Of a stretch of DNA of 43,580 nucleotides, positions 25,559 through 34,047 are shown piece after piece (the stretch's first letter is position 1; each line of letters starts with the position of its first letter). This DNA is from Bacteroidota bacterium. GTDB lineage: Bacteria > Bacteroidota > Ignavibacteria > SZUA-365. A program made the position numbers and the translations under genes. The DNA lies in assembly GCA_029907355.1 (NCBI GenBank), contig JARYLZ010000019.1:1-43580 (forward strand), given 5' to 3'. The notes under the pieces are model-generated. The model was not told the origin of the DNA. It did not search any database and saw only the letters and a program-made list of their open reading frames with translations.

Positions 25559-27586
25559 ATGAAACAGAAGAGAACGGCGGCCGGCGTCGTGCTGGGCTTG
25601 GTTCTCCTCTTCTCCCTTATTCCATTGAAGGCGCAGGATCGGCCTTTCGGGAAGCCGAGTGCATACGGCGTCACCGCAGGGACGGCGTTGAATCTCCACC
25701 ATGCGGACTTCCGCGCGCTCCCCGGCATCCCGAACTGCTGCCCCTCCTTTTCCTGGGGCACAGGGTGGGGATACGCTGCAGGGGCTTTTTCCGAGTTCCC
25801 TCTCGTCGAGGCGTTTGCGCTTACGCTCAAGACGATGGTGCACTCGCGGGGTGCCGTGCTCACTGCGCACGAACCGACCCTGCTCGCGGCCGACACCCTC
25901 CTGATCCCGGGAACCTTCGAACACACGATCGACGCCTCGATCCTGTCGATCTCCATCGAACCTTCGGCCACATTCCAGCTCTCGAAAATTCTCCGGGCCC
26001 ATGCCGGTCTGGCAGTGTCCGTCAACATCCACTCCCGTTTCGAACAGCGGGAACGTATCATCGAACCGGCCGACCGCGGGGTGTTCGTGGAAAACGCGCT
26101 GAGAACACGGAACGAATTCTCGGGGGACATCCCGAACGCGAACGCCCTCGCTGTAGGGCTCGTCGGCGCGTTCAGTGCACTCCTGCCCGTGCATGCTTCC
26201 GGGACACTTTTCCTCGAACCCGAACTGGCGGTCCAGGTCGGGCTTCTCCCTGTCGCGCGAGGCATTTCGTGGAATGCGCACGGCATCCGGGGCACCATCT
26301 CGCTCGTATACAGGCCACGTACCGCGGTCCCGCCGCCTCCTCCCCCACCGCCGGAAAAGCCACCTCCCGAGCCGGTCCTCTCAGCCGAGATCAGAGGATA
26401 CGGAACCGACGACGAGGGAAACGACACACCCTCTGCCCGCCTTCGAATCGAAGAGTTCGTCGGGGTACGCCTTCTCCCGGTTCTCCCATTCGTGTTTTTC
26501 GACGAGAACGACGACCGGATACCACTGCGATACCGTCTCCTATCCCGCGAGGAGACGACCGGCTTTTCTTTCGGAACGGCGTATACGGCCCGCACATCGG
26601 CCGTCGATATCCACCACGACGTGTTGAACATCATCGGCAAACGCCTCGCGGAGAACACGTCCTGTTCCATCGTCGTCACCGGATGCAATGCAGACGTCGG
26701 GCCGGAGAAGCGCAACATTTCCCTCTCGCGGAAACGTGCCCAGCGCATCCGCGCGTACCTTCACGACGTGTGGGGGATCCCCGAGCGGAGAATGGAACTC
26801 AAGGTGCGCAATCTCCCCGTCCTCAACTCTCCAGTGGTCGACGAGGACGGCTGCGCCGAGAACAGGCGCGTGGAGATCTCGTCCGATGACGCAGCAGTGC
26901 TCGGCCCTATCGCGGTGAGCGATACCTTGAAGCTCGCGACGAGACCAGTCATCCGCTTCCGCCCGCGGGTCACGGCGGAAGCCGGCATCGCGTCATGGTC
27001 GGTCGACGTTCTGCGCAGGGGCGACCGCATCGCCCGATTCGAAGGAGCGGACAGCGTGCCTGCACTTCTCGTCTGGGATATCACGACGCAGGAGGGGATC
27101 CCATTCGACGACACCACTGCATTTTCATACCGTCTCTGCGTCACGGACAAAAGGGGGCATACCGTCGAAACGCCGTTCGGCGAAATCGCCATCGAACGAC
27201 TGACCATCCATCAAAAGCGGCGGGAGCGTTCGGAAGACCGGTGGATCGACCGGTATGCACTCATCCTCTTCGATTTCAACAGTTCCGACATCCCCGGCCA
27301 TCACCGCGCCCTGGTCGACACGATCCGATCGCGCCTGCACCCCCGTTCGACGGTTTTCGTGACGGGTCACACCGACCGCATGGGGGACGAGCGCTACAAC
27401 ACGGAACTCAGCGCGCGGCGGGCGCAGGAAGTTCTCAGGGCGCTGGGGACGGCGAGAGGGTATTCAGCCGGTTTCGGAGAACGCGCCCCCCTTTACGGGA
27501 ACGACACACCGGAGGAGAGGATGCTCAACCGCACTGTCCAGGTGCGGGTGGAGACACCCGTGGAATACAACGGCGAAGAGCCATGA
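25559..27586 (+). CDS. OmpA-family protein with barrel domain and two OmpA-type domains
   Basis: A 675-residue envelope protein. Signal peptide MKQKRTAAGVVLGLVLLFSL is followed by an N-terminal barrel-like domain (about 20-250), a proline-rich linker with eight consecutive Pro, a middle domain ending in an OmpA-like fold (SIVVTGCNADVG, then LSRKRAQRIRAYL and ENRRVEI), a beta-rich region, and a C-terminal OmpA domain with LILFDFNSSDIPGHH, VFVTGHTDRMGDERYN, LSARRAQEVLRAL and NRTVQVRVE. OmpA domains bind peptidoglycan non-covalently; the C-terminal copy has the key TGHTD and Arg-rich helix, the middle copy is weaker (TGCNAD). An upstream ATG at 25520 overlapping the previous stop is possible, but the chosen start gives a standard signal peptide. 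Confidence 0.82.
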   Translation: MKQKRTAAGVVLGLVLLFSLIPLKAQDRPFGKPSAYGVTAGTALNLHHADFRALPGIPNCCPSFSWGTGWGYAAGAFSEFPLVEAFALTLKTMVHSRGAVLTAHEPTLLAADTLLIPGTFEHTIDASILSISIEPSATFQLSKILRAHAGLAVSVNIHSRFEQRERIIEPADRGVFVENALRTRNEFSGDIPNANALAVGLVGAFSALLPVHASGTLFLEPELAVQVGLLPVARGISWNAHGIRGTISLVYRPRTAVPPPPPPPPEKPPPEPVLSAEIRGYGTDDEGNDTPSARLRIEEFVGVRLLPVLPFVFFDENDDRIPLRYRLLSREETTGFSFGTAYTARTSAVDIHHDVLNIIGKRLAENTSCSIVVTGCNADVGPEKRNISLSRKRAQRIRAYLHDVWGIPERRMELKVRNLPVLNSPVVDEDGCAENRRVEISSDDAAVLGPIAVSDTLKLATRPVIRFRPRVTAEAGIASWSVDVLRRGDRIARFEGADSVPALLVWDITTQEGIPFDDTTAFSYRLCVTDKRGHTVETPFGEIAIERLTIHQKRRERSEDRWIDRYALILFDFNSSDIPGHHRALVDTIRSRLHPRSTVFVTGHTDRMGDERYNTELSARRAQEVLRALGTARGYSAGFGERAPLYGNDTPEERMLNRTVQVRVETPVEYNGEEP

Positions 27587-28090
27587 ACGAGACGCGGTTC
27601 CCTCTGCTCGGCACATGTTACGCCGAGACGGTCTACCTCTGCTTTTCTCTCGACGATATCACCAGTCAGGAGAAATTCCTGTCATCGCTGTGAATAGGTA
27701 AAAACCCGCTCATCTCTGTCTGTATGCGAAAGAGGGATGATGCAACAGGAATGCACGATACCGGCATCCATAGCCGTGGCTGGCTCCATCGCATAAGAAA
27801 ACGGGCAGATCGAAAGCAAGAACCGGCCGGCGTGACCGATCGTCGGTAGAGACATTTCAGAGACACCAGTACCCACCAGCAGGATCCCTACGGCCGAACA
27901 GGTGAGGGAAAGAGGATATACGCGTTTACCACACCTGTTCCCGCAACATCCACCTCATTGCATCCGGGACTTGCGGGCGACACGTGCGAAACACCCTTCA
28001 TCATCCCCTGCGGATTCGCACAGGCTTACGTCTCCACACACTGAGGTGGCGTTTCCAAGATCGTGCGCATGAAGAGAAACACGGGTAGAG
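27587..28090. other. 504-bp stretch without a supported gene
   Basis: Between the OmpA-family gene and the DprA-like gene (convergent). Short frames exist (plus 27583-27693, minus 27666-27876) but none has a ribosome-binding site, family resemblance or sensible codon pattern. I found no tRNA-like cloverleaf, no T-tailed hairpin and no repeated motif. It may hold a decayed gene or an uncharacterised RNA. Confidence 0.5.
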
Positions 28091-29086
28091 TCACTGATCT
28101 TCGAAAAGATCCATTTGGGCCGTATCTCGCCCTTTCCTTTCCCTACCCTTTTTCATTTCCGGGCTCTTCACCACCTCCGCCTTACCTACTCCGCTACGTA
28201 TTTCCGAAAGCAGGACGTCTACCCCCTCCCGCGGGTCCCACTCCTTACCGCCTTTTTCGATGAGAGCGCGGTTCCCCTCGACGCCGCGCGCAAAGAACCC
28301 CGGCGACACGATGAAGACGGGGGCATGTACGTTAAGAGCGAACGAGGCTGCGTTGAACGTTCCGCTCATTTTCCCGCTTGCATCGCGTTCAGGACCCGAC
28401 TGGACGACGAGAACCGCTCGTGCCAGAGCGACGATGAGTTTGTTCCTCTCCATCGCGAAATAGGCTTTCCACCTTGCGTCCGGTTCGAACTGGGAAATGA
28501 GGAGAACGTTTTCTTCCCCTGCGTACTGACGCAATTCCTCCCGCAATCGGAAACGACGGAGTCCTTCGCTCGGTACGATCGTTGTCGTTCCCCCCGCTTC
28601 GAGGGCACCGAGATGCGCCGCCGAATCGACCCCTTTCGCGTGACCCGAGATGATGTTCACACCTTCCCCCGCAAGTCTCTTCGCCGTCTCGCGGGCAACA
28701 TCCAAAGCCTTTTCCGCAGCGTCCCGCGCCCCAATGACGGCAATTCCCGGCCGGCGGAGCAGCGCCGTGTTCCCCTGCACATAGAGCAACGCCGGCATGG
28801 GCTTTTGCTCGTTGAATCGTTTCACCCGCTCAGGGAAATCCGGGTGCAGAGGGTGGAGAACCGTGTAAAGGCTTCCTCCTCGATCGGTCGGAACGCCCGC
28901 CTTAATTCGTGCAACATCATCGTGATCGATCTTCAAGGGGGATCGTTCGAGCTCATCCTCGCGGGAGATCAACCAGGAGAGGGTTTGCCCTTTTTCTTCG
29001 AGGTAATGCGCGATATCCCAGAGAGTTTTCGGGCCTATTCCCCGCAGGTTTCCTACCCGCTCCCATATGTATTCTTCTTCGCTCAT
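28091..29086 (-). CDS. DprA/Smf-like (SLOG fold) protein
   Basis: A 331-residue protein. An N-terminal helix-hairpin-helix (LRGIGPKTLWDIAHYLEE, about 10-35) precedes a DprA-type Rossmann domain with IAVIGARDAAEKALDVA, IISGHAKGVDSAAHLGALEAGG, AMERNKLIVALARAVLVVQ, SGKMSGTFNAASFAL and FIVSPGFFARGVEGNRALIEKGG. Classical DprA loads RecA on incoming single-stranded DNA during transformation, but this form departs from it: the usual GSRxxSxYG is GARDAAEKA and the C-terminal winged helix is missing. It overlaps the stop of a ComF-like phosphoribosyltransferase (TGATG). Such SLOG/phosphoribosyltransferase pairs have been discussed in the context of nucleotide-based conflict systems, so a role other than transformation is plausible. 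Confidence 0.8.
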   Translation of the reverse strand: MSEEEYIWERVGNLRGIGPKTLWDIAHYLEEKGQTLSWLISREDELERSPLKIDHDDVARIKAGVPTDRGGSLYTVLHPLHPDFPERVKRFNEQKPMPALLYVQGNTALLRRPGIAVIGARDAAEKALDVARETAKRLAGEGVNIISGHAKGVDSAAHLGALEAGGTTTIVPSEGLRRFRLREELRQYAGEENVLLISQFEPDARWKAYFAMERNKLIVALARAVLVVQSGPERDASGKMSGTFNAASFALNVHAPVFIVSPGFFARGVEGNRALIEKGGKEWDPREGVDVLLSEIRSGVGKAEVVKSPEMKKGRERKGRDTAQMDLFEDQ

Positions 29087-29750
29087 CACCGCCGCATACG
29101 CGTTTTCGTTACTGTCAAAACGGAATCGGCATCGACTTTCCCCTTCTTGACCAGCACCGATGCGATGGCGTTCAGCGTTTCACCGAAACGGTAGAGATCG
29201 TCGAAAAGAAGGACACGACACCCTGCATAACGTCCATCCTTGATGTCTGATGCGCCGACCAGTTCCGCACTCCACATTTGCGGATCATCGATATTCTTCA
29301 ACGCCGGGGCACTTTCGTCTTGAGGAGGTAATCCGTGGGCACGGTGACGCCGAGCATGGGACCTACCACCTCTGCGATGAGAAAAACAGGCTGAAAGGGC
29401 CTGGCGGTGCTGGATGATGGGACCGGGATGAAGGCCTGGACGGATTTCAGTTCCGATCGCGAACGCATGAAATCCTCGACCGTCCGTGCGATCGGTTCGA
29501 CCATGGAACGCTCCCAGTGATATTTCAACCGGTGAAAGCATTCCCCGATATCGCTTCGAGTCGTCTCGCATGTCCGCCGCCCCTGTTCATCATATCCAGT
29601 GGGGATGCTCTTCTTGATATGGTTGTCGAGAGCCCAACCGTTTTGCGAGTTCCCTTCCAGCACGATCGGGTTGATGTTCATTTCCTCACGTGGCGAATCG
29701 AGAAATGCTCCGACGGGGAAAGATGGAATGAGGAGGGATTGTTTTTTCAT
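29086..29750 (-). pseudogene. ComF-like phosphoribosyltransferase, frameshifted
   Basis: Two overlapping frames together encode one protein of about 221 residues. The first (29750 down to about 29313) has NGWALDNHIKKS, RSDIGECFHRLKYHW and FIPVPSSSTARPFQPVFLIAE, ending in YLLKTK. The second continues APALKNIDD and holds the PRPP-binding loop VLLFDDLYRFGETLNAI, then VLTVTKTRMRR. One missing base in an A run (cgaaagtg, near 29313-29319) accounts for the break; adding an A restores the expected LLKTKSAPALKN. It could be a sequencing error or a true recent mutation. Family members bind phosphoribosyl pyrophosphate; the reaction here is unknown. Its stop overlaps the DprA-like start, so the two form a gene pair. 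Confidence 0.8.
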
Positions 29751-29844
29751 CCCAATTCCGCCTGTCGATCCAGCATACGAAGTGTATGGCCAGGACCGCT
29801 TCTTTCCCTACGCTGCCTGCGTTATTCTTTTCTCCCCTCTCCGC

Positions 29845-31017
29845 TCAGGGCAACCCCGCATGTTTGTCGGCAATGGTATCCGCGAGAGTATCGAGGGCGG
29901 CATATGTGTCCGCCCGCGGCAGACCTTTGCACATGACGCCCTCGAGCACCTCCACCTTCAGGTTGGAGAGCGCTCCCGCAACCTCTTCTCCCGCTTTGCT
30001 CCCCCATCCGTACGAGCCGATTACGGCCGCATATCGCACCTTGGGCCGCAACAGGTTCGTCAGGACCGCGGCGGAAAGGACGGTCGGGTGAGCCCCGCCG
30101 AGGACAGTCGGCGTGCCGAGAACGAGCGTTGCGGCGTCGACGAGCGCCATCGCCATATCCCCGATGTCCGCCGAGGTGAGTTCGAATGGGTGCACGCGGA
30201 TAGCGCGGTCTACCAGCGCATCGACGAGATGCATGACCATCGCTTCGGTACTGCCGTGCATCGAAATGTACGGGATGACGACGAGGTTCTTCACGTCATC
30301 GGAAACCCATTCCTCGTAGGCCGAGAGGATGAAACCAGCGTCATCGTACACCGGGCCGTGGCTGGGTGCGATGATGTCGAACTCGAACCTTCGGACTTTC
30401 TCGATGTTCTTCTGTATCGGCTTTCGGAAAGGCATCATGATTTCCGCGTAGTACCGTTTTGCGGCATCGTACACAGAGGGTTCGGTGCCGGCGAAGAGCG
30501 CCGACGAGGCGAGATGCGAACCGAAAAAGTCGCATGAGAAGAGGATGCGGTCTTCTGCCAGATGCGTCGTCATCGTCTCCGGCCAATGCACCCATGGCGT
30601 GTGGAGGAAACGCAGGGTCTTCCCGCCGAGATCCAACGTCTCCCCGTCGCCGACGATCTTGATGCGATCCGGGTCGATCCCGAGATGGTCGACAAGGAGT
30701 GGTTTTGCCTTGGGAGTGCAGAGGACGATCGCTTCGCTGTACCTGCTCATGAGAGACGGCAACACGCCCGAATGATCCTGTTCGGCATGGTGCGAGACGA
30801 TGTAATCGAGACGCTCAACGCCTTCGAGATTCCTGAAGAGAACCTGTTCCATCGTGGGGTCCACGGTATCCATGAGAACCGTCCTCTCGCTCCCACGAAT
30901 GAGGTACGCATTGTAACTCGTCCCGAGCGGCAAAGGGATCAATGAATCGAACAGGCGGCGGTTCCAGTCTATCGCCCCGACCCAGTACACACCCGGCCTG
31001 ATTTCTCTTGGTTTCAT
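29845..31017 (-). CDS. Flavodiiron protein (FprA / A-type flavoprotein)
   Basis: A 390-residue cytoplasmic O2 or NO reductase. The metallo-beta-lactamase-like diiron domain (about 1-245) has the motif His77-x-Glu79-x-Asp81-His82 in SHHAEQDHSG, then LHTPWVHWPETM, the Asp of SCDFFGSH and the last His of APSHGPVY. The flavodoxin domain (about 250-390) has VVIPYISMHGSTEAMV and IGSYGWGSKAGEEVA. It reduces O2 to water or NO to N2O using electrons from rubredoxin or a similar donor, none of which is encoded here. The ATG is preceded by AAGG at about 8 bp. It would protect oxygen-sensitive ferredoxin enzymes such as IorAB. It lies 94 bp upstream of the phosphoribosyltransferase on the same strand. 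Confidence 0.93.
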   Translation of the reverse strand: MKPREIRPGVYWVGAIDWNRRLFDSLIPLPLGTSYNAYLIRGSERTVLMDTVDPTMEQVLFRNLEGVERLDYIVSHHAEQDHSGVLPSLMSRYSEAIVLCTPKAKPLLVDHLGIDPDRIKIVGDGETLDLGGKTLRFLHTPWVHWPETMTTHLAEDRILFSCDFFGSHLASSALFAGTEPSVYDAAKRYYAEIMMPFRKPIQKNIEKVRRFEFDIIAPSHGPVYDDAGFILSAYEEWVSDDVKNLVVIPYISMHGSTEAMVMHLVDALVDRAIRVHPFELTSADIGDMAMALVDAATLVLGTPTVLGGAHPTVLSAAVLTNLLRPKVRYAAVIGSYGWGSKAGEEVAGALSNLKVEVLEGVMCKGLPRADTYAALDTLADTIADKHAGLP

Positions 31018-31102
31018 GTCGTTGCCTTCTTGCTGTGAGATCAATACGAACTATGAATCGCTTATCGGTGGCAGGACAGATGTTCTCCCTCGTTACGATT
31101 CA

Positions 31103-32170
31103 TCATGGGATGCTCGTTCTATGGAACTTCAACCTCGCTTTTTCCTTCAAAGCGAGAAACGAATGTACCGAGGAAGCGAGCATGAGAGGGTATGCTTCGT
31201 AGTAACCCCGCCACTCGTCTATAAAGCCGAAAAAGAGCGAAAAAGTTCCTAACGTGCCGAGCACAATGGGGAGAGAGTATTTCAGAAACGGTGGTTTTCG
31301 ATCCCAGTCGTGGAATATCAACACGAGAAGAGCGGAAAGCACGAGCGAGGCCGGCATCCATGCCGTCTTCAGAAAAATGAGGTTTCTGTGAAAATGAAAT
31401 TCGACGGCCGCACCGGGGTTGTTCCGAAACGCGAGAAAGATCAACCCCCTGATGAGGGAATACACCGCGGCAAGAATGAGGATCACGGAGAGGTATCGCT
31501 TTTCAGAGAATTTCCCGCGATAGGCAACCGCGAAAAGGGGGATCAACAGCAGCGCCGTTTCCTTGTTGATGGAACAAAGGGCGAATACGAAAAAGAACAT
31601 CCACCCGCGCCGTTCGAACAGCGCATAGAGCCCCGCCGTGAAGAGGAACAGTTGCGGCGGGTCGTAGATGTACGACACGTAGCGAAACAGCACGGGCAAC
31701 AAACCCAAGGCGAATGCGAGAAGAACTACGCCGACCGCCCTTTCCGCGGATATGCCGCATGTGCCCGCGATCAGTTTCACGGCGACACGGCCGAATCCCG
31801 CGAAACAGAGAAACATGAGAAGCGACGCCGTCGCGTATTCGAAGGCGGCATCGCTCTCCCATCGGAACGCTACGAATGCTCTGCGAACCACGTCGTTACT
31901 GTGCGCGAGCACGGCCAGCGACTGTTTCCAGTCGGTGGGTGCCACCGAAGAGACGGCCTTCACCGTCCACGGCAGGAGTGCTCGGCAAACGAAGGGGCGG
32001 TGCGCTTCCCCGTTCACCATGGCGAGGAACTTCGCCTTGTAGTACTGGTTTATGCCCATGTGGTGCCGATCGGGACGCAGGAAAACGAAGAGAACGGCTC
32101 CGCTGAGTAAAACAAGGACGCCGAAAATGAGTACCTGCCGGAGTGTATTCGATAGAGGAAGACTTCGCAT
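31103..32170 (-). CDS. Polytopic membrane protein, possible GT-C glycosyltransferase
   Basis: A 355-residue protein with about 9-10 hydrophobic segments, beginning MRSLPLSNTLRQVLIFGVLV. After the first membrane span it has MGINQYYKAKFLAMV and HRPFVCRALLPWTV, a pattern (PF-x-x-R-x-L-x-P) seen in uncharacterised multi-pass proteins often grouped with mannosyltransferase-like GT-C enzymes. Later segments carry YISYIYDPPQ-like and NKETALLLIPLF motifs that are common in that group. No catalytic residues can be assigned with confidence. The ATG at 32168-32170 is preferred because the frame upstream opens only with TTG. It is probably monocistronic. Confidence 0.6.
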   Translation of the reverse strand: MRSLPLSNTLRQVLIFGVLVLLSGAVLFVFLRPDRHHMGINQYYKAKFLAMVNGEAHRPFVCRALLPWTVKAVSSVAPTDWKQSLAVLAHSNDVVRRAFVAFRWESDAAFEYATASLLMFLCFAGFGRVAVKLIAGTCGISAERAVGVVLLAFALGLLPVLFRYVSYIYDPPQLFLFTAGLYALFERRGWMFFFVFALCSINKETALLLIPLFAVAYRGKFSEKRYLSVILILAAVYSLIRGLIFLAFRNNPGAAVEFHFHRNLIFLKTAWMPASLVLSALLVLIFHDWDRKPPFLKYSLPIVLGTLGTFSLFFGFIDEWRGYYEAYPLMLASSVHSFLALKEKARLKFHRTSIP

Positions 32171-32861
32171 ACGGCGGGAAAATAAAACCGGCTCGATGAT
32201 TTCGCGAAGAGGTTTACCGCCATTACTCGAGAAAAAACCGGGTCGGGCAGACACGGCATCTTCAACCGCATCGAGTGGAAAACGAGATATGCTTAGCGAA
32301 ACGAAAGCTGCTCTGGTTAAGCACAAACAGCCAAGCGATATTTCTCCTCCAGCTTATGGCGATATTCATCGCGGAGTCTTGGTCCATTCCATAAACAAGC
32401 TCTTTCAAACTGATTCCCGCTTGTCCATCATGATGATAGAAACCGGTCAGTGCATCTCACACAGTGTTTGCTCCGGAAGAGTCAGAAGGGATGAGCCCTA
32501 TCTGCATCTCCATGTATGCCAAAGATAAACCGACTGCATCGATAAGGGGAAATATTCTTGCCTTCACTTACCACCCAGAATGAATCATATCTGAGCATCA
32601 ACGCATAGTCGCGAAGATTGTGAGGAATCGTTCGAACCCCATACAATTCCATAGAATCGATTTGCTCTACGCCCTTTATATACAGATGACTCAAGGCGTT
32701 ACTGAACAGCATGCATTTTATGAAAATGAACAACGATTGGGAATCCGACCAACGCCGCCTTCTCAGAAGACCACTATCATGAACGTTTTCATGATCTCAT
32801 TCATGTCGTTCTTCATCCTCACTTCTCTTGAAATCTTACTCATGTCTTGTTATCTTTCAAT
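32171..32861. other. 691-bp AT-rich stretch without a supported gene
   Basis: From about 32320 base composition drops clearly below that of the surroundings and stays low into the next gene. A minus-strand frame (32482-32733, 83 codons) has a protein-like composition (YDSFWVVSEGKNISPYRCS) but no ribosome-binding site and ends abruptly; it may be a remnant. No terminal inverted repeats or transposase fragments are seen. The stretch is best read as an acquired and partly decayed segment. Confidence 0.45.
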
Positions 32862-34046
32862 ATGAAACAGCAATCAGCAATCGAAGCGTTGATTAACGAT
32901 GAACTCACAAAAGATTTAAGTCATTTCTTAGAAACGAGGTTGAAAAATAAATATGGCAGACAATGGTGGGAAAAAGGTGTATATGAAAAGCTTAATAAAG
33001 CAACATCAGAGAATGAAGCGCTAAACAGAACCTACCCGGAAAATCGCAGGGAAGAAATTCGACGACGTGAAGGTGAATTCGACTTCCAGTTAGCATGGAC
33101 GGTTCTCCGTAATAATCAGGATATTCTTCAATGGAAATCAGAATTTTCGTTCATGCAAATTTGGAATAATGTACGGGAGGCGAGAAACAGGTGGGTTCAT
33201 AAGGGAACAAAGCTTCCATCTTTCAAGGTCGAGTTACAAGATATCGATGCATTGTATACAGCCGCACAAGCACTCGGCCTCAGTGACGACACTATACACA
33301 AGTTGAAGGTTTTACAAGACCTCCGTCGTCGCACCGAAAGTTCTTATAAAGGCCCGATAACACAGGAAGAACTTGCCAGAGAACTTGAAGCGGTAAAGCA
33401 GCGTTCCCAGAACGTCGAGCAGAATGATACACCGTGTACGGCAGTCGTATCCGCCGAGAGCGAACCTTCCGATTCACCCTCTTCACAAACGCCATCTCTT
33501 CTCGAGAAGGCGCAAAGACTATTCCAGCGACTGTTCCCCTTCATCCCCCCGAAATACGGATTCGCCGTCGGCGTTCTCTCTCTCGTCGTCATCGCTATCG
33601 CCGCCGCTGCGTCCTTCCGCTTCCTCCTGCCATCATCTCACGAGAACAATGAAGGAACAGGTATCGTCGGAACCATGACGATGCCGCAGCCGACAGCCTC
33701 GGTGGATACCCCGCAACAGAATGTCCAGCTCCCCAAACCATCCAAGCTACCCCGGACGCTCCCACGTGACGAGGAGGTGAAATCTCTCCGCGAAGAATCA
33801 AGCTCCGTTGCTCTGACTCGCACGAATCTCCTCCGGCTCCTGACCGGTGCAGGCGACGTCCGAAGGGCCTATCCCCGCTACGCGCGCTGGTCGGAGGAAC
33901 AGGTTGCGGCGGACCTCGCCGCCCTCAGCAGCGACCGCGCCGAACTCCGGCGCCACGTGGCCCGCTGGAAGAAATACATTGTCGAGCTGCAGGAATACTC
34001 CACCGACCGGATCTGCAACACCGTCGTCAGCCACTTCGGCCAATAG
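32862..34046 (+). CDS. HEPN-like (Swt1-type) domain fused to a transmembrane segment
   Basis: A 394-residue mosaic protein. Residues about 1-150 resemble a Swt1-type HEPN domain: an all-helical region with REARNRWVHKG, containing the RNase motif R-x4-H (Arg108, His113) after FSFMQIWNNV. Residues 151-228 are a polar, Ser/Pro-rich linker. One membrane segment (KYGFAVGVLSLVVIAIAAAA, 231-250) is followed by a Pro/Gln/Thr-rich stretch and a charged helical C-terminus (RWSEEQVAADLAAL). Coding DNA is AT-rich up to about 33430 and GC-rich after it, so the gene looks like a fusion of an acquired front half with a resident back half. HEPN proteins often cleave RNA in toxin or defence roles; activity here is inference. 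A lipoprotein gene follows 1 bp later. Confidence 0.6.
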   Translation: MKQQSAIEALINDELTKDLSHFLETRLKNKYGRQWWEKGVYEKLNKATSENEALNRTYPENRREEIRRREGEFDFQLAWTVLRNNQDILQWKSEFSFMQIWNNVREARNRWVHKGTKLPSFKVELQDIDALYTAAQALGLSDDTIHKLKVLQDLRRRTESSYKGPITQEELARELEAVKQRSQNVEQNDTPCTAVVSAESEPSDSPSSQTPSLLEKAQRLFQRLFPFIPPKYGFAVGVLSLVVIAIAAAASFRFLLPSSHENNEGTGIVGTMTMPQPTASVDTPQQNVQLPKPSKLPRTLPRDEEVKSLREESSSVALTRTNLLRLLTGAGDVRRAYPRYARWSEEQVAADLAALSSDRAELRRHVARWKKYIVELQEYSTDRICNTVVSHFGQ

Positions 34047-34047
34047 C

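Noticed and set aside
27583-27693. 36-codon frame overlapping the stop of the OmpA-family gene
   Set aside because: Too short, no recognisable protein features and no ribosome-binding site of its own.
27666-27876. Minus-strand frames of 64-66 codons
   Set aside because: Two frames overlap each other and neither has a start signal or family resemblance; not supported as a gene.
29290-29330. Programmed -1 frameshift in the phosphoribosyltransferase
   Set aside because: The site cgaaagtg does not fit a slippery X-XXY-YYZ heptamer and I see no strong downstream stem; an indel is simpler.
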